Below are positions 1 to 7,996 of a stretch of DNA of 64,000 nucleotides, one piece after another (position 1 is the first letter of the stretch; every line of letters starts with the position of its first letter). Location of the stretch: contig DHVZ01000030.1 in the NCBI GenBank assembly GCA_002412925.1, forward strand, positions 1 to 64,000, written 5' to 3'. The position numbers and the translations under genes were made by a program. The notes beneath the pieces are model-generated. The model saw only the letters and a list, made by a program, of their open reading frames with translations, was not told the DNA's origin and did no database searches. Source of the stretch: Anaerolineales bacterium UBA5195 (GTDB taxonomy: Bacteria > Chloroflexota > Anaerolineae > Anaerolineales > Villigracilaceae).

Positions 1-40
1 TTCGATTTTCGCCAATGTACAGTTGTTAATCGAATAGGTT

Positions 41-100
41 TGTAAAGCGCACTTGACATTTAAGGGCCGTAGAGTTACACTATGTAAAGTGAGCTTTACA
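41..100. promoter_or_regulatory. Two copies of an operator palindrome around the promoter
   Basis: TGTAAAG-N4-CTTTACA is a perfect 7-bp-arm inverted repeat at 83-100. A near-identical copy, TGTAAAG-N4-CTTGACA, lies at 41-58 and contains the -35. The two centres are 42 bp apart, about four helical turns. By position they are probably bound by the regulator encoded at 111, giving autorepression; this is inference. Confidence 0.72.
53..81 (+). promoter_or_regulatory. Sigma-70-type promoter of the XRE regulator gene
   Basis: A perfect -35 TTGACA (53-58) and a -10 TACACT (76-81) are separated by 17 bp. The start codon is at 111, preceded by AAGGAG (100-105). The -35 lies inside one operator half and the second operator sits just after the expected transcription start. 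Confidence 0.8.
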
Positions 101-110
101 AGGAGACTTC

Positions 111-320
111 ATGCAGAATCGACTGGAAGAATTGCGCATTAAAAATGGATGGACCCAGCAGGAGTTGGCCGACCTGGTTGAAGTCTCCCGCCAGACGATC
201 ATATCGCTGGAAAATGGACGTTACAACCCGTCTATTCTGCTGGCCTTCCGGTTGGCTCGCTTGTTCAAGCTGCAAATTGAAGAGCTCTTCTTATATTCAG
301 ATGAGGAGAATCATGGATAA
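111..320 (+). CDS. Small XRE-family HTH transcriptional regulator
   Basis: This 69-residue protein is almost entirely one helix-turn-helix domain. The segment WTQQELADLVEVSRQTI is a typical XRE recognition unit, followed by ENGRYNPS and a final helix containing LFKLQIEELF. Such stand-alone regulators commonly control a neighbouring small membrane protein. The next gene starts inside its last codons (8-bp overlap, ATGGATAA), so the two are translated together. The start is fixed by AAGGAG nine bases upstream. The paired palindromes around its promoter suggest it represses its own transcription. What it senses is unknown. Confidence 0.9.
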   Translation: MQNRLEELRIKNGWTQQELADLVEVSRQTIISLENGRYNPSILLAFRLARLFKLQIEELFLYSDEENHG

Positions 321-777
321 TCGAATGAAATGGATATCAGCCAAGATCCGCACAGGATGGATATTGCTGGTCACGGGTGCCCTAGTGGTAGGCTTGGGAA
401 GATTCGTTGAACATCAATATTCCCACTTACCTTATAATCTACGCATCATCACAGGATTGGGACTCCTCTTGACCGGGATCGGAATTGGATACCTGGTACG
501 TTACTGGGCAGCTCTGAAAGATGAACAATCTGCCAAACGCCTGACCGTGGAAGAGCGGGATGAGCGGACCGTGCTGGTCCGCGCCCGGGCGGGGAACCGC
601 GCTTACTGGGTTTCTGCCGTGCTAGTCTATACCGGATTGATGTGGTCATCCTTCGCTGCTAACGGAGGCCTGCCTGACTTGAGTGGGGATGTCTTGTGGT
701 ATTTCCTGGCGGCAGGCGTGGTCATACCTTTTGGGGTGTATAGTGCCAGCATCCTGGTAGACCAACAGAATTCCTGA
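313..777 (+). CDS. Small membrane protein, DUF2178-like, partner of the XRE regulator
   Basis: The 154-residue protein has about four predicted membrane segments (roughly residues 16-30, 44-62, 98-112 and 125-146). Between the second and third lies a cytosolic stretch with ERDERTVLVRARAGNRAY, resembling the DERxxxxxxKA signature of the DUF2178 family often found beside small XRE regulators. The ATG at 313 overlaps the end of the regulator by 8 bp. The frame stays open upstream to 145, but that part lies in another frame over the regulator and is not expected to be translated. Its function is not known. Confidence 0.78.
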   Translation: MDNRMKWISAKIRTGWILLVTGALVVGLGRFVEHQYSHLPYNLRIITGLGLLLTGIGIGYLVRYWAALKDEQSAKRLTVEERDERTVLVRARAGNRAYWVSAVLVYTGLMWSSFAANGGLPDLSGDVLWYFLAAGVVIPFGVYSASILVDQQNS

Positions 778-1097
778 TTCCGTTGAGCGTTGCCACCGAA
801 CCTGTCAACCCAGATAGTGTATGCCTGAAAGACCACTAGGTCGCCTGGCTCGTCGACTGCGTGCGCACGCCAGTGTTCACAATATTCCGATGATGGGTTG
901 TGAAACCAAAGAGCGCAAAAATCCAACTGCAGTATCTTCCAAAAGAACCGGGTTTGCTGTCCTATTCGCGATTCTGGTTGATCATGCACCTGCTCCAGTG
1001 TGGAATGTCAAAAAAACGAAAAGAGGATTAACGTACTCATTTGTATCAAATATCTCCTGACCTTCAACCTTTGACTTTCAACAAAAGAGGAATCCCC
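778..1097. other. Intergenic stretch with no supported gene
   Basis: About 320 bp between the membrane protein and the acetyltransferase. Short open frames exist on both strands, but none has a good ribosome binding site or protein-like composition. AAAGAGG at 1084-1090 is the ribosome binding site of the next gene. No strong hairpin or promoter was recognised. Confidence 0.5.
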
Positions 1098-2435
1098 ATG
1101 AACACCTTCATTAAGACCATCGACAACGGTCTGATCCTGCGCCGCTCCACCCCGGCAGATGCCGAAAAACTGGGCGAATTCAACGCCCACATCCATAGCG
1201 ACGAAGGCTGGGACAAGCCTGATGACCGCATTGGCCAGTGGACACGCGACCTGCTCGAAAAGCCGCATCCCACCTTCGTGGCAGGCGACTTCACGATTGT
1301 CGAGGAGCAGGCCACGGGTCGGGTTGTCTCGTCGTTGAACCACATCTCACAGACCTGGACGTATGACGGAATCCCCTTCAAGGTCGGGCGTCCCGAATTA
1401 GTCGGCACCCTGCCCGAATTCCGCAACCGGGGCCTGGTCCGCCTGCAGTTCGACGAAATCCACCGCTGGAGCGCCGAGCGCGGCGAATTGGTGCAGGTTA
1501 TCACCGGCATCCCGTATTATTACAAGCGTTTCGACTACGAAATGGGGCTGGAATTGGGCGGCGGACGGGTCGGCTTCGCCCCGCTGGTGCCGACTCTCAA
1601 AGAGGGCGAGAGCGAACCTTTCACCTTCCGCCCCGCCACCGAAGCCGATATTCCGTTTCTGAGACAGGTTGAGGCCCATGCCAACAAGCGTTATCTTGTC
1701 CGCTCGGTGCGCGATCAGGCCATCTGGCGCTACGAACTGACCGGACGCAGCGAACGCAGCGTCAACAATACCCTGTACCGCATCATCCAGAATGCCGTTG
1801 GTGAGCCGGTTGGTTATGTTGCGCATCCCTGGTACAACTGGGATTGGGGCATTCCCCTGTTTGAGTTCGAGCTTAAAGCGGGAATTTCCTGGCTGGCGGT
1901 GACGCCTTCGGTGGCTCGTTACATCCTCGCTGTCAGCAAGGAATATGCCCTGCGTGACGGTCAGCCGCCCGAAAACAAGACCGCCGTCCCGTTCTGGCAC
2001 GGCTCATGGCACCCGGTCTACGAAGTCTGGCGCGAGAAGCTGCCGCGCATCCGGCAGACCTACGCTTGGTACGTGCGCGTCGCCGATCTGCCCGGATTCC
2101 TGAATCACCTCGCCCCGGCCCTCGAAAAGCGCCTGGCCGAATCGCTGATCCCCGGCTACAGCGGGAGCCTGCGCTTGAACCTGTACAAAACCGGCCTCAA
2201 ACTGACCTTTGAGAACGGCAAACTGACAGAATCCGCTGCTTACAAGCCCCAACCCAACGAAATGGGCGAAATTGGCCTGCCCGACCTGACCGCGCTGCAA
2301 CTGGTCTTTGGCTACCGCACACTCGACGAACTCAAATCCGCCTATGCCGATTGCTACTGGGAGACCGACGAAGCCCGCCTGCTGGTCTCAACATTGTTTC
2401 CGAAGAAACCCTCCTGGGTGGCGGGTGTCGTGTAA
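1098..2435 (+). CDS. GNAT N-acetyltransferase with C-terminal SCP2-like domain (Eis-like)
   Basis: The 445-residue protein starts at ATG 1098 behind AAAGAGG; the frame is open further upstream but without a binding site. Residues about 10-150 form a GNAT domain with VGTLPEFRNRGLVRLQFDEIH, the acetyl-CoA pyrophosphate loop. A second GNAT-like half follows from about residue 175 (PATEADIPFLRQVE), and the C-terminal ~110 residues fit an SCP2-like sterol-carrier fold (GSLRLNLYKTGLKLTFENG). This three-part plan and length match the Eis/enhanced-intracellular-survival group, which acetylates amines such as aminoglycosides or lysines. The actual substrate cannot be read from sequence. Confidence 0.82.
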   Translation: MNTFIKTIDNGLILRRSTPADAEKLGEFNAHIHSDEGWDKPDDRIGQWTRDLLEKPHPTFVAGDFTIVEEQATGRVVSSLNHISQTWTYDGIPFKVGRPELVGTLPEFRNRGLVRLQFDEIHRWSAERGELVQVITGIPYYYKRFDYEMGLELGGGRVGFAPLVPTLKEGESEPFTFRPATEADIPFLRQVEAHANKRYLVRSVRDQAIWRYELTGRSERSVNNTLYRIIQNAVGEPVGYVAHPWYNWDWGIPLFEFELKAGISWLAVTPSVARYILAVSKEYALRDGQPPENKTAVPFWHGSWHPVYEVWREKLPRIRQTYAWYVRVADLPGFLNHLAPALEKRLAESLIPGYSGSLRLNLYKTGLKLTFENGKLTESAAYKPQPNEMGEIGLPDLTALQLVFGYRTLDELKSAYADCYWETDEARLLVSTLFPKKPSWVAGVV

Positions 2436-2439
2436 TTTA

Positions 2440-2468
2440 GGAGGGGCGACCCATTGGGCCGCCCCTCC
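2440..2468. repeat. GGGGCG-arm palindromic repeat (family 1) between two genes
   Basis: Arms GGAGGGGCGACC (2440-2451) and GGCCGCCCCTCC (2457-2468) pair with one mismatch around a centre containing CATTG. The same layout recurs at 32769-32799 and 42688-42716. Lying just after the acetyltransferase stop, it may also act as a transcription terminator, though no U-run follows. Confidence 0.65.
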
Positions 2469-2474
2469 GGGTTT

Positions 2475-3746
2475 ATGAAGATGAACAAATTTGGCGCTTA
2501 CAAACTCTATCTGGCCTTATCGTTTTTTACATCCCTCTTTTTCAGCATGATTTTTGTGGTCATGTCGTTCTATGAGGCCACCGTGGCCGGGCTTTCAGGC
2601 CTTCAACTGGTTCTCGTTGGAACAACGCTTGAAGTGGTCATCCTGTTCTTCGAGGTGCCCACCGGGATCGTCGCGGATGCTTATTCGCGACGGTTGTCGA
2701 TTGTCATCGGTTACTTCATTATGGGGCTGGCTTTTGTCGTCGAGGGGCTTTTTCCTTATTTTGGAACAATCCTGCTGGCTTCCGGGTTGTGGGGGCTGGG
2801 CTACACTTTCACAAGTGGCGCGACCCAGGCCTGGCTCTCCGATGAAATCGGCGAAGAAGCCGCCAACCGCGCCTTCCTGCGCGCCAACCAGTTTGACCTG
2901 GCCGGGGCCTTTATCGGGATGCTGATTGCCATTCCGCTCGGGAATCTCGCTGTGAGACTGCCGATCCTGGCGGGCGGCGTGGCGATTTTCCTGTTTGCCG
3001 TGGTTCTGGCCGTTTTTATGCCTGAAACCCGTTTCGCTCCCATCAAACCTGAAAATCGGAACACTTTCCAACACATGGGCGATATTTTCAGGAAAGGCTT
3101 GTCTACCGTCCGCGCCCGCCCGGCCTTGATGGCTGTTTTGGGTGTTGGCTTCATCTATGGTCTGTATTCCGAAGGCTGGGACCGGCTGTGGGTCAAATAC
3201 CTGGTGGATAATTTCACCTTGCCAAGCATTTTCGGGATGAACGAGGTCGCCTTTTTGGGATTCCTGCGCGCAGGCGGGATGTTGCTCTCGATCCTGGTCA
3301 CCAACCGGGTGGAAAAACACCTCGACGCCAATCATGCCCCCTCGATTGCAAAAGGCATGCTCTGGCTGACGGGTCTGCTCGCCCTGGCGATTTTCACTTT
3401 TGCGCTGGCCCCCAGCCTGGGGGTCGCGTCCGCGCTGGCGCTGGCGGTGGCTTCTGTCCTACTGGTAAACGTGACGCGCAACGTGCTTGGCCCCTTGTAC
3501 GATGCCTGGGTCAACCAGCGCCTGGATTCGGGCACCCGTGCCACAGTCATCTCCATGTCTGGACAGGTGGATGCGATTGGGCAAATTGCGAGCGGGCCGT
3601 TAGCAGGCGTTGTCAGCCTGTGGAGTGTACAAGCCGCAATTACTTTTGCCAGTCTCTTGATTACCCCGGCCCTGCCGCTGATCGGGCGCGCCAACCGCCT
3701 GCACGCCGAGGAAATCCCCGAGGCAGAATCCTTACCAGTAGATTAA
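2475..3746 (+). CDS. MFS transporter
   Basis: The 423-residue protein is strongly hydrophobic with about twelve predicted membrane helices. The loop between helices 2 and 3 carries GIVADAYSRRLSIVIG, the major facilitator motif A (D..[S/G]RR). A longer cytosolic loop near residues 190-215 (PENRNTFQHMGDIFRKG) separates the two six-helix halves. The ATG at 2475 is preferred (2481 is also possible) because an upstream TTG lies inside the palindromic repeat. Members of this group are usually drug or metabolite exporters; the substrate is unknown. The gene ends at a clear terminator. Confidence 0.85.
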   Translation: MKMNKFGAYKLYLALSFFTSLFFSMIFVVMSFYEATVAGLSGLQLVLVGTTLEVVILFFEVPTGIVADAYSRRLSIVIGYFIMGLAFVVEGLFPYFGTILLASGLWGLGYTFTSGATQAWLSDEIGEEAANRAFLRANQFDLAGAFIGMLIAIPLGNLAVRLPILAGGVAIFLFAVVLAVFMPETRFAPIKPENRNTFQHMGDIFRKGLSTVRARPALMAVLGVGFIYGLYSEGWDRLWVKYLVDNFTLPSIFGMNEVAFLGFLRAGGMLLSILVTNRVEKHLDANHAPSIAKGMLWLTGLLALAIFTFALAPSLGVASALALAVASVLLVNVTRNVLGPLYDAWVNQRLDSGTRATVISMSGQVDAIGQIASGPLAGVVSLWSVQAAITFASLLITPALPLIGRANRLHAEEIPEAESLPVD

Positions 3747-3751
3747 AAACC

Positions 3752-3781
3752 AGAGACCAGTCTCAAACGAGGCTGGTCTCT
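3752..3781 (+). terminator. Rho-independent terminator after the MFS gene
   Basis: AGAGACCAG (3752-3760) and CTGGTCTCT (3773-3781) form a 9-bp perfect stem, followed by TTCTT. It lies between two convergent genes. Confidence 0.8.
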
Positions 3782-3803
3782 TTCTTACATAAAGCTATGC
3801 AGC

Positions 3804-4946
3804 TTACTGAGCTTCAACAACTGTGGAAGTGACTGTTTCGAGAGCTTTTAGCTCGCGATAGGTCAGTGTCCAGGTGCTGGATTCGTAAATCTTGGCCCAG
3901 CCGTCCACCAGCAGAATGGGCGAGAAAGCAACGGTGGCAAAGAAGGGCAGGCCGATGATCAGGGCAAAAATCCAGGGCCAGTAATCGGGCGCCGAAAGCA
4001 GGCTGGCAACGCCGGCAGTCAACAGGGTCGGCACCACGGCCACCACTATGCCGCCCAGGGCGGTGATGATGGAGACGATCAGCAGGGGGATGACCAGGAT
4101 GATGAAAGCAATGCCCCAAGCAATCTTGATCCCGATCATCACCAGCCACATCAGCCCGGCGCTTTTCCAGTTGCGCTTGACCAGGGTCGTTGCCAGGCGC
4201 AGGGATTCCAACACGCCAGTGCCTTCGAGAATGGTCATCCGCCAGGCGAAATCGCGCAGCAGGTAGAGCACCACCATCAAGACAGCTGTGATTAAGATCG
4301 ACACGAAAGCCAATCCGATTCCGGCGATCAGGCTGGTGACCAGGGTTGATTCCACGCCGCTCAAAGCCGCAGAGACAATCCACCAGCCGAGCACGCCCAG
4401 GATAACGAACAGCACCAGCGAGGGGATATGGACCACAAAGTTGATCAGGAAGACTCTCCAGGCTTCACGTGACCAGCCGTACTGCCAGCCTTGCCGGAAG
4501 CCGACTTTGACGCCCGATTGTTCGTACTCATTGACCATGCGAATGGCGGCTGTCTCAGCGATATAACGCAGGATGGCCCCAATGAAGCTAAAGATCAGGA
4601 TCATGACCAGCGCGGTAATGAACACGGCAATGCCCATCCGAAATTCAACCGGATATTTTGCCTGCAGCTTCTGGATTTCGACACCAGCCTGTCGAAAGGC
4701 TTCATTCAGCTTTTCGCCGGGGGTTTCGCCTTTCAGGCCTTCCCAGTTCCAGTCATCTGACGGATGAAGATTCCATGGCCGCTCTTGGCCATTTTCCTGC
4801 CTGTCGTTGCGGGACGAGTTATTGTTGCTAAAGCTATTTCCGCCTGCTCCCACAGTCAGGGCCAGGATGAAACCGAAGACCCAGAGCATCCGGTAATTCC
4901 AAAGAATTTGCCAGGCGCGTTTGAGAATTTTTGTAACGTTTAACAT
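3804..4946 (-). CDS. Multi-pass membrane protein linked to an ECF sigma cluster
   Basis: The 380-residue protein starts at the ATG at 4946, eight bases after AAGGAG; an upstream in-frame GTG overlaps that binding site and is rejected. A first membrane helix (about 22-38, WVFGFILALTVG) is followed by a polar Asn/Ser/Arg-rich region, then about five more helices in a repeated pattern of long hydrophobic blocks (for example VMILIFSFIGAILRYI). The overall look matches uncharacterised integral membrane proteins related to the glycerophosphoryl-diester-phosphodiesterase membrane region. It follows the sigma/anti-sigma pair on the same strand and may be part of the same envelope response. Function not recognised. 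Confidence 0.75.
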   Translation of the reverse strand: MLNVTKILKRAWQILWNYRMLWVFGFILALTVGAGGNSFSNNNSSRNDRQENGQERPWNLHPSDDWNWEGLKGETPGEKLNEAFRQAGVEIQKLQAKYPVEFRMGIAVFITALVMILIFSFIGAILRYIAETAAIRMVNEYEQSGVKVGFRQGWQYGWSREAWRVFLINFVVHIPSLVLFVILGVLGWWIVSAALSGVESTLVTSLIAGIGLAFVSILITAVLMVVLYLLRDFAWRMTILEGTGVLESLRLATTLVKRNWKSAGLMWLVMIGIKIAWGIAFIILVIPLLIVSIITALGGIVVAVVPTLLTAGVASLLSAPDYWPWIFALIIGLPFFATVAFSPILLVDGWAKIYESSTWTLTYRELKALETVTSTVVEAQ

Positions 4947-4995
4947 GGTACACACTCCTTTTGAATAGTTACTTTACAGATGAAACGGTTGCGGT

Positions 4996-5050
4996 AGGGG
5001 CACGGCGAAACTTGGAACGATTGGCCTCTCGATAGGCTGGCCGTGCCCCT
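4996..5050. repeat. Long-range inverted repeat with AGGGGCACGGC arms
   Basis: AGGGGCACGGC (4996-5006) and GCCGTGCCCCT (5040-5050) are perfect inverse copies separated by 33 bases. Flanks add imperfect pairing (AAACGG / CCGGTTT). It sits between the anti-sigma gene and the membrane protein gene and may modulate readthrough. The GGGGC arm resembles the other palindromes of this window. Confidence 0.6.
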
Positions 5051-5068
5051 GCTGAACCGGTTTCTAGA

Positions 5069-5707
5069 TCAGGATTGGGCCGGAAACTCAACGGTTCCCG
5101 AATTCGACGATTGTCCCTGCTGGCGAAACCACCAGGAGGCCAGCCAGCCCAGGTAGGCAACTGCCAGGAATGCCTGCCAGAGATATGGGCCGAGCAAATT
5201 ACGGATGAACAAGTCAGTGTCATTCAGGTTGGACAGGATGATCCGGCTGGTGAAATTTAGCTGGCTGCCGAACAGGTTTGTCAGGGTTACAAACCAACCC
5301 ATTTGAGGTTGAGCACCCTGAAGCCAGGTGAAGGTGTTTCCAAACAGGCCCGCGTTCGAGGCCGCCAAAAACAATGAACTGAGCGAGAACGTTACCTGGA
5401 TGAAGAACCACGTTCCCAGCACACCAAGGGGGATCAGCCACCAGCCGATTTCGAAAACTTTGCGTGGCTGAGGTGCTTCGGGCTGGCGCGGGAGATTCAG
5501 GTTCAGGTTCGAGACGAAACGCTCGCTGGAGATGAATTCACCAGTTGAGGCGGTTTCCCGCAGCAGGGCAGAGAGTCTCTGCAAGCCGTCCAGTTCAGCC
5601 CGGCACTCGTCGCATTCGGCCAGGTGATTTTCCACCTGGCGCAGGCGCGGGCCAGGCAGTTCGCCATCGAAATAGGCATTCAGCCATTCATTTACATGTT
5701 CAGACAT
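5069..5707 (-). CDS. Anti-sigma factor with zinc-finger (zf-HC2) domain
   Basis: The 212-residue protein begins with a zf-HC2 anti-sigma domain: H28, C32 and C35 (NHLAECDECRAEL) supply the conserved H-x3-C-x2-C. A middle region has about two membrane helices (around 90-130, GWWLIPLGVLGTWFFIQV) and a C-terminal helix near 180-200. Its ATG overlaps the stop of the sigma gene by 8 bp (ATGTCTGA), which is the usual coupling of an ECF sigma with the factor that tethers it to the membrane. Release signal and protease are unknown. Confidence 0.9.
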   Translation of the reverse strand: MSEHVNEWLNAYFDGELPGPRLRQVENHLAECDECRAELDGLQRLSALLRETASTGEFISSERFVSNLNLNLPRQPEAPQPRKVFEIGWWLIPLGVLGTWFFIQVTFSLSSLFLAASNAGLFGNTFTWLQGAQPQMGWFVTLTNLFGSQLNFTSRIILSNLNDTDLFIRNLLGPYLWQAFLAVAYLGWLASWWFRQQGQSSNSGTVEFPAQS

Positions 5708-6275
5708 TTTCAAGCTCCAGGTTTTGAAACTGGGTTACCAATAATTCCTTCAAGCGATCGCGGGCATAATTCAAACGCGACATGACCGTGCCGAGCGGGA
5801 CATCGAGGGTGGAGGCGATTTCCTGGTACGAAAGGCCGCCGTATTCGCGCAGGATCAGGACGGCTCGGCTGGCTTCCGTCAGCGACAGGATCGCCTGCTG
5901 GACGAGGATAGTGCGCTCTTTTTGCAAGAAGGCGGCTTCAGGCCCGGCCAGCGGATCTGTCATCAAAAGGGATTCCACCTCTGCAGAGGGTTTCTTCGGT
6001 TCGCGCCGCAGGACATCCAGCGCGGCATTGACGGCAATCCGATAGAGCCAGTTGCGCAGCGAGGTGCCGGGCCGGAAAGTTGACAAGTTTAACCAGGCCT
6101 GGATGAAGGCATCCTGGGCCGCGTCTTCCGCCAATTCCACGTCGCCGCACATGCGGTAGACGACGTTGACAACACCTGGGTGGTGGCGGTGGACAAGTTC
6201 TCCGTAAGCGTTGCGGTCGCCTTTTTGCGCTTTTTCGATCAGCGCTGTTTCAGTTTCCGCGTAGTTAATTGCCAG
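5700..6275 (-). CDS. ECF RNA polymerase sigma factor with a likely non-AUG start
   Basis: Region 2 is clear (AEDAAQDAFIQAW, NWLYRIAVNAALD) and region 4 ends with SYQEIASTLDVPLGTVMSRLNYARDRLKE. Starting at the only internal ATG (6152) would remove the first helix of region 2. Upstream in the same frame the sequence reads TALIEKAQKGDRNAYGELV followed by HRHHPGVVN, a textbook sigma N-terminus, back to a stop at 6279-6281 (in the reading sense TAG). Between stop and region 2 there is no ATG, GTG or TTG. A CTG at 6275, eight bases after GGAAAGG, is the best start (191 residues), with ATT at 6267-6269 second. The gene is coupled to the anti-sigma factor. Confidence 0.85.
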   Translation of the reverse strand: MAINYAETETALIEKAQKGDRNAYGELVHRHHPGVVNVVYRMCGDVELAEDAAQDAFIQAWLNLSTFRPGTSLRNWLYRIAVNAALDVLRREPKKPSAEVESLLMTDPLAGPEAAFLQKERTILVQQAILSLTEASRAVLILREYGGLSYQEIASTLDVPLGTVMSRLNYARDRLKELLVTQFQNLELENV

Positions 6276-6376
6276 TTTCTATTCCTTTCCATCTTTCACT
6301 TACTTAACGAGATTTACGTGCGTTTTATTCGGAAATTGGGAAAATCTGTTGCATCAAATATCACGAATTTTTCAAA

Positions 6377-6411
6377 AAAAGGCCAGCCTCCCGATGAGAG
6401 ACTGGCCTTTT
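6377..6411 (-). terminator. Terminator between the HD gene and the sigma gene
   Basis: AAAAGGCCAG (6377-6386) and CTGGCCTTTT (6402-6411) pair perfectly. On the minus strand the stem is followed by a U-run, so it ends the leftward transcript of the HD hydrolase gene. Confidence 0.85.
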
Positions 6412-6419
6412 GGAGCGGT

Positions 6420-7079
6420 CTATCCATCAAAATCTTTCCCATTCCACTCGAGCAGGAACTGGTCGAGGAATTTTTCCATGTAGGCGTGGCGTTGTTCGGC
6501 AATTCTTTTGGCTGTTAGGGTGTTCATGCGTTCTTTGAGCAGGAGTAATTTTTCATAAAAATGATTGATCGTGGCGCTCTGACTGCTCTTATACTGTTCG
6601 AAACTCGCATGCAACTGTGGAGGCTGGTTGGGATCATAGATGGCCCGGCCTGCGTGCCCGCCATAGGCAAAAGCCCGCGCAATCCCAACCGCGCCGATGG
6701 CGTCCAGCCGGTCAGCGTCCTGAACGATCTGCCCTTCGATAGTGGAGATTTTGTTTTTTACGCCTGCGCCCTTAAAGGAAAGGTGGGCGATGATCTCGCA
6801 GACATGCGCGCTAACCGCCGGGTCCACCTCCATTTGACGGAGCCAGGCTGTGGCGCGGAGGGGTGTCCCATCGTTTGACGGGTTTAACTTCCAGTCGTCA
6901 AGGTCGTGCAGAAGCGCAGCAAGCTCAACGGTAAAGACATCCGCATTCTCATGCTGGCAAATGGACAGGGCGTTTTTCCAAACGCGGTGAATGTGCCACC
7001 AGTCGTGGCCGGAGCTGTCGGTTTCGAATTCGCGCCTGACGTACTCGGCCGTTTTTTGGATAATTTTTTCGTTGGTCAT
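6420..7079 (-). CDS. HD-domain phosphohydrolase (YedJ-like)
   Basis: The 219-residue protein carries the metal-binding HD set: GHDWWHIHRVWKNA near residue 24, the paired LLHDLDDW near residue 51, and QDADRLDAIGAVGIAR near 123. This order and length match the uncharacterised YedJ-type HD hydrolases, thought to act on nucleotides or phosphate monoesters with two metal ions. It starts at ATG 7079 after AGGTGG and follows the MOSC gene by about 50 bp on the same strand, so the two may be cotranscribed. The substrate is unknown. Confidence 0.85.
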   Translation of the reverse strand: MTNEKIIQKTAEYVRREFETDSSGHDWWHIHRVWKNALSICQHENADVFTVELAALLHDLDDWKLNPSNDGTPLRATAWLRQMEVDPAVSAHVCEIIAHLSFKGAGVKNKISTIEGQIVQDADRLDAIGAVGIARAFAYGGHAGRAIYDPNQPPQLHASFEQYKSSQSATINHFYEKLLLLKERMNTLTAKRIAEQRHAYMEKFLDQFLLEWNGKDFDG

Positions 7080-7131
7080 GTCTCACCACCTTCCGGGAAT
7101 CAAACTGACCGCCAGACTTGGCCGGGAGTCC

Positions 7132-7779
7132 CTATTTTCTCTCCAGCAAAGTTTGCAACTGGCCTTCCAATTCAACCCGCGCGCGGATGGCAATCGGCGC
7201 GTTGAGATGACGGCGCAGGATTGCTTCGTTTTTATCCTTTTCATAGTAGGCGTGGAACATCTCAGCAATGGAAAGGGTTTCCCCTGCATAGCGCTTAACG
7301 CGGACTTCAGTTCCCACACGCACCAGGCCTGCCTGGATCACGCGGCAATACAGACCGGGTCGCCCCGCTGCGCGGTAGCGTTTGATAAATTTTGGGTCGC
7401 CCATCCGCGCCGCCAGGGTGCCGCAAGGGATGCGCGGGGCGGTCACTTCCAAAATCACCTCGCCGAGGTATAGCCGATCTCCGATGTTGAATTGGGCGCT
7501 TTCCAACCCGCTGACCGTCAGGTTTTCTCCGAAGGTGCCGGGGACGATTTCGCGTCCCAACTCCTGCGACCACCAGGCATAATCTGCCAGACCATAAACA
7601 TAGACGGCCTGATCCGGCCCGCCGTGATGTTTTCTGTCGCAGACGAAATCGTCTTCCAGCCCCAGGGAGTTGACCCGGGCGGAGGCTTGAGTCGGTAGTT
7701 TGTAGATCCCGGTTGTTTCCAAGCGGTTCCCGTTTTGCTGGGTGCGTTCTTGCCCGATATTCACGCTGATAAGCTGCAT
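7132..7779 (-). CDS. MOSC-domain protein (YiiM-like)
   Basis: The 215-residue protein contains a MOSC (molybdenum cofactor sulfurase C-terminal) beta-barrel: DRKHHGGPDQAVYVY, PGTFGENLTVSGL and the conserved cysteine in APRIPCGTLAARMG. The family member YiiM in E. coli takes part in reducing N-hydroxylated compounds with the molybdenum cofactor. The ATG at 7779 follows AAAGGGA; an open extension of 48 codons upstream looks non-coding and has no binding site. A helical C-terminus follows the barrel. Confidence 0.88.
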   Translation of the reverse strand: MQLISVNIGQERTQQNGNRLETTGIYKLPTQASARVNSLGLEDDFVCDRKHHGGPDQAVYVYGLADYAWWSQELGREIVPGTFGENLTVSGLESAQFNIGDRLYLGEVILEVTAPRIPCGTLAARMGDPKFIKRYRAAGRPGLYCRVIQAGLVRVGTEVRVKRYAGETLSIAEMFHAYYEKDKNEAILRRHLNAPIAIRARVELEGQLQTLLERK

Positions 7780-7996
7780 ATGATTAATCCCTTTCACTGA
7801 TTTTGACTTGAAATGGATTTTACCGCCTTTCATGGCAGGGTTGAAAAAACGGGTCTTCAGGATTTTCCTGCCGTATTCGCATAATCGAACAAAAGATGAT
7901 AACACTTTGAGCAAGGTCTGCAATGAAACTGTAATATAATTATTTTAGTCATTTTTCTGCTAAAAGCCTTTCTCCCCAACCGCAGGAGGTTCCCCG

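Noticed and set aside
145..312. N-terminal extension of the membrane protein after the XRE regulator
   Set aside because: It overlaps the regulator gene in another frame and reads as low-quality protein; ATG at 313 overlaps the regulator stop as expected for a coupled pair.
821..1060. 79-codon open frame in the first intergenic region
   Set aside because: No ribosome binding site, unusual composition, and it overlaps the upstream part of the acetyltransferase gene.
7907..7940. Promoter of the TIR operon with TTGAGC and TATAAT
   Set aside because: TATAAT at 7935-7940 is good but the spacer to TTGAGC is 22 bp (19 to TAATAT at 7932), too long for confidence; the true promoter could not be fixed.
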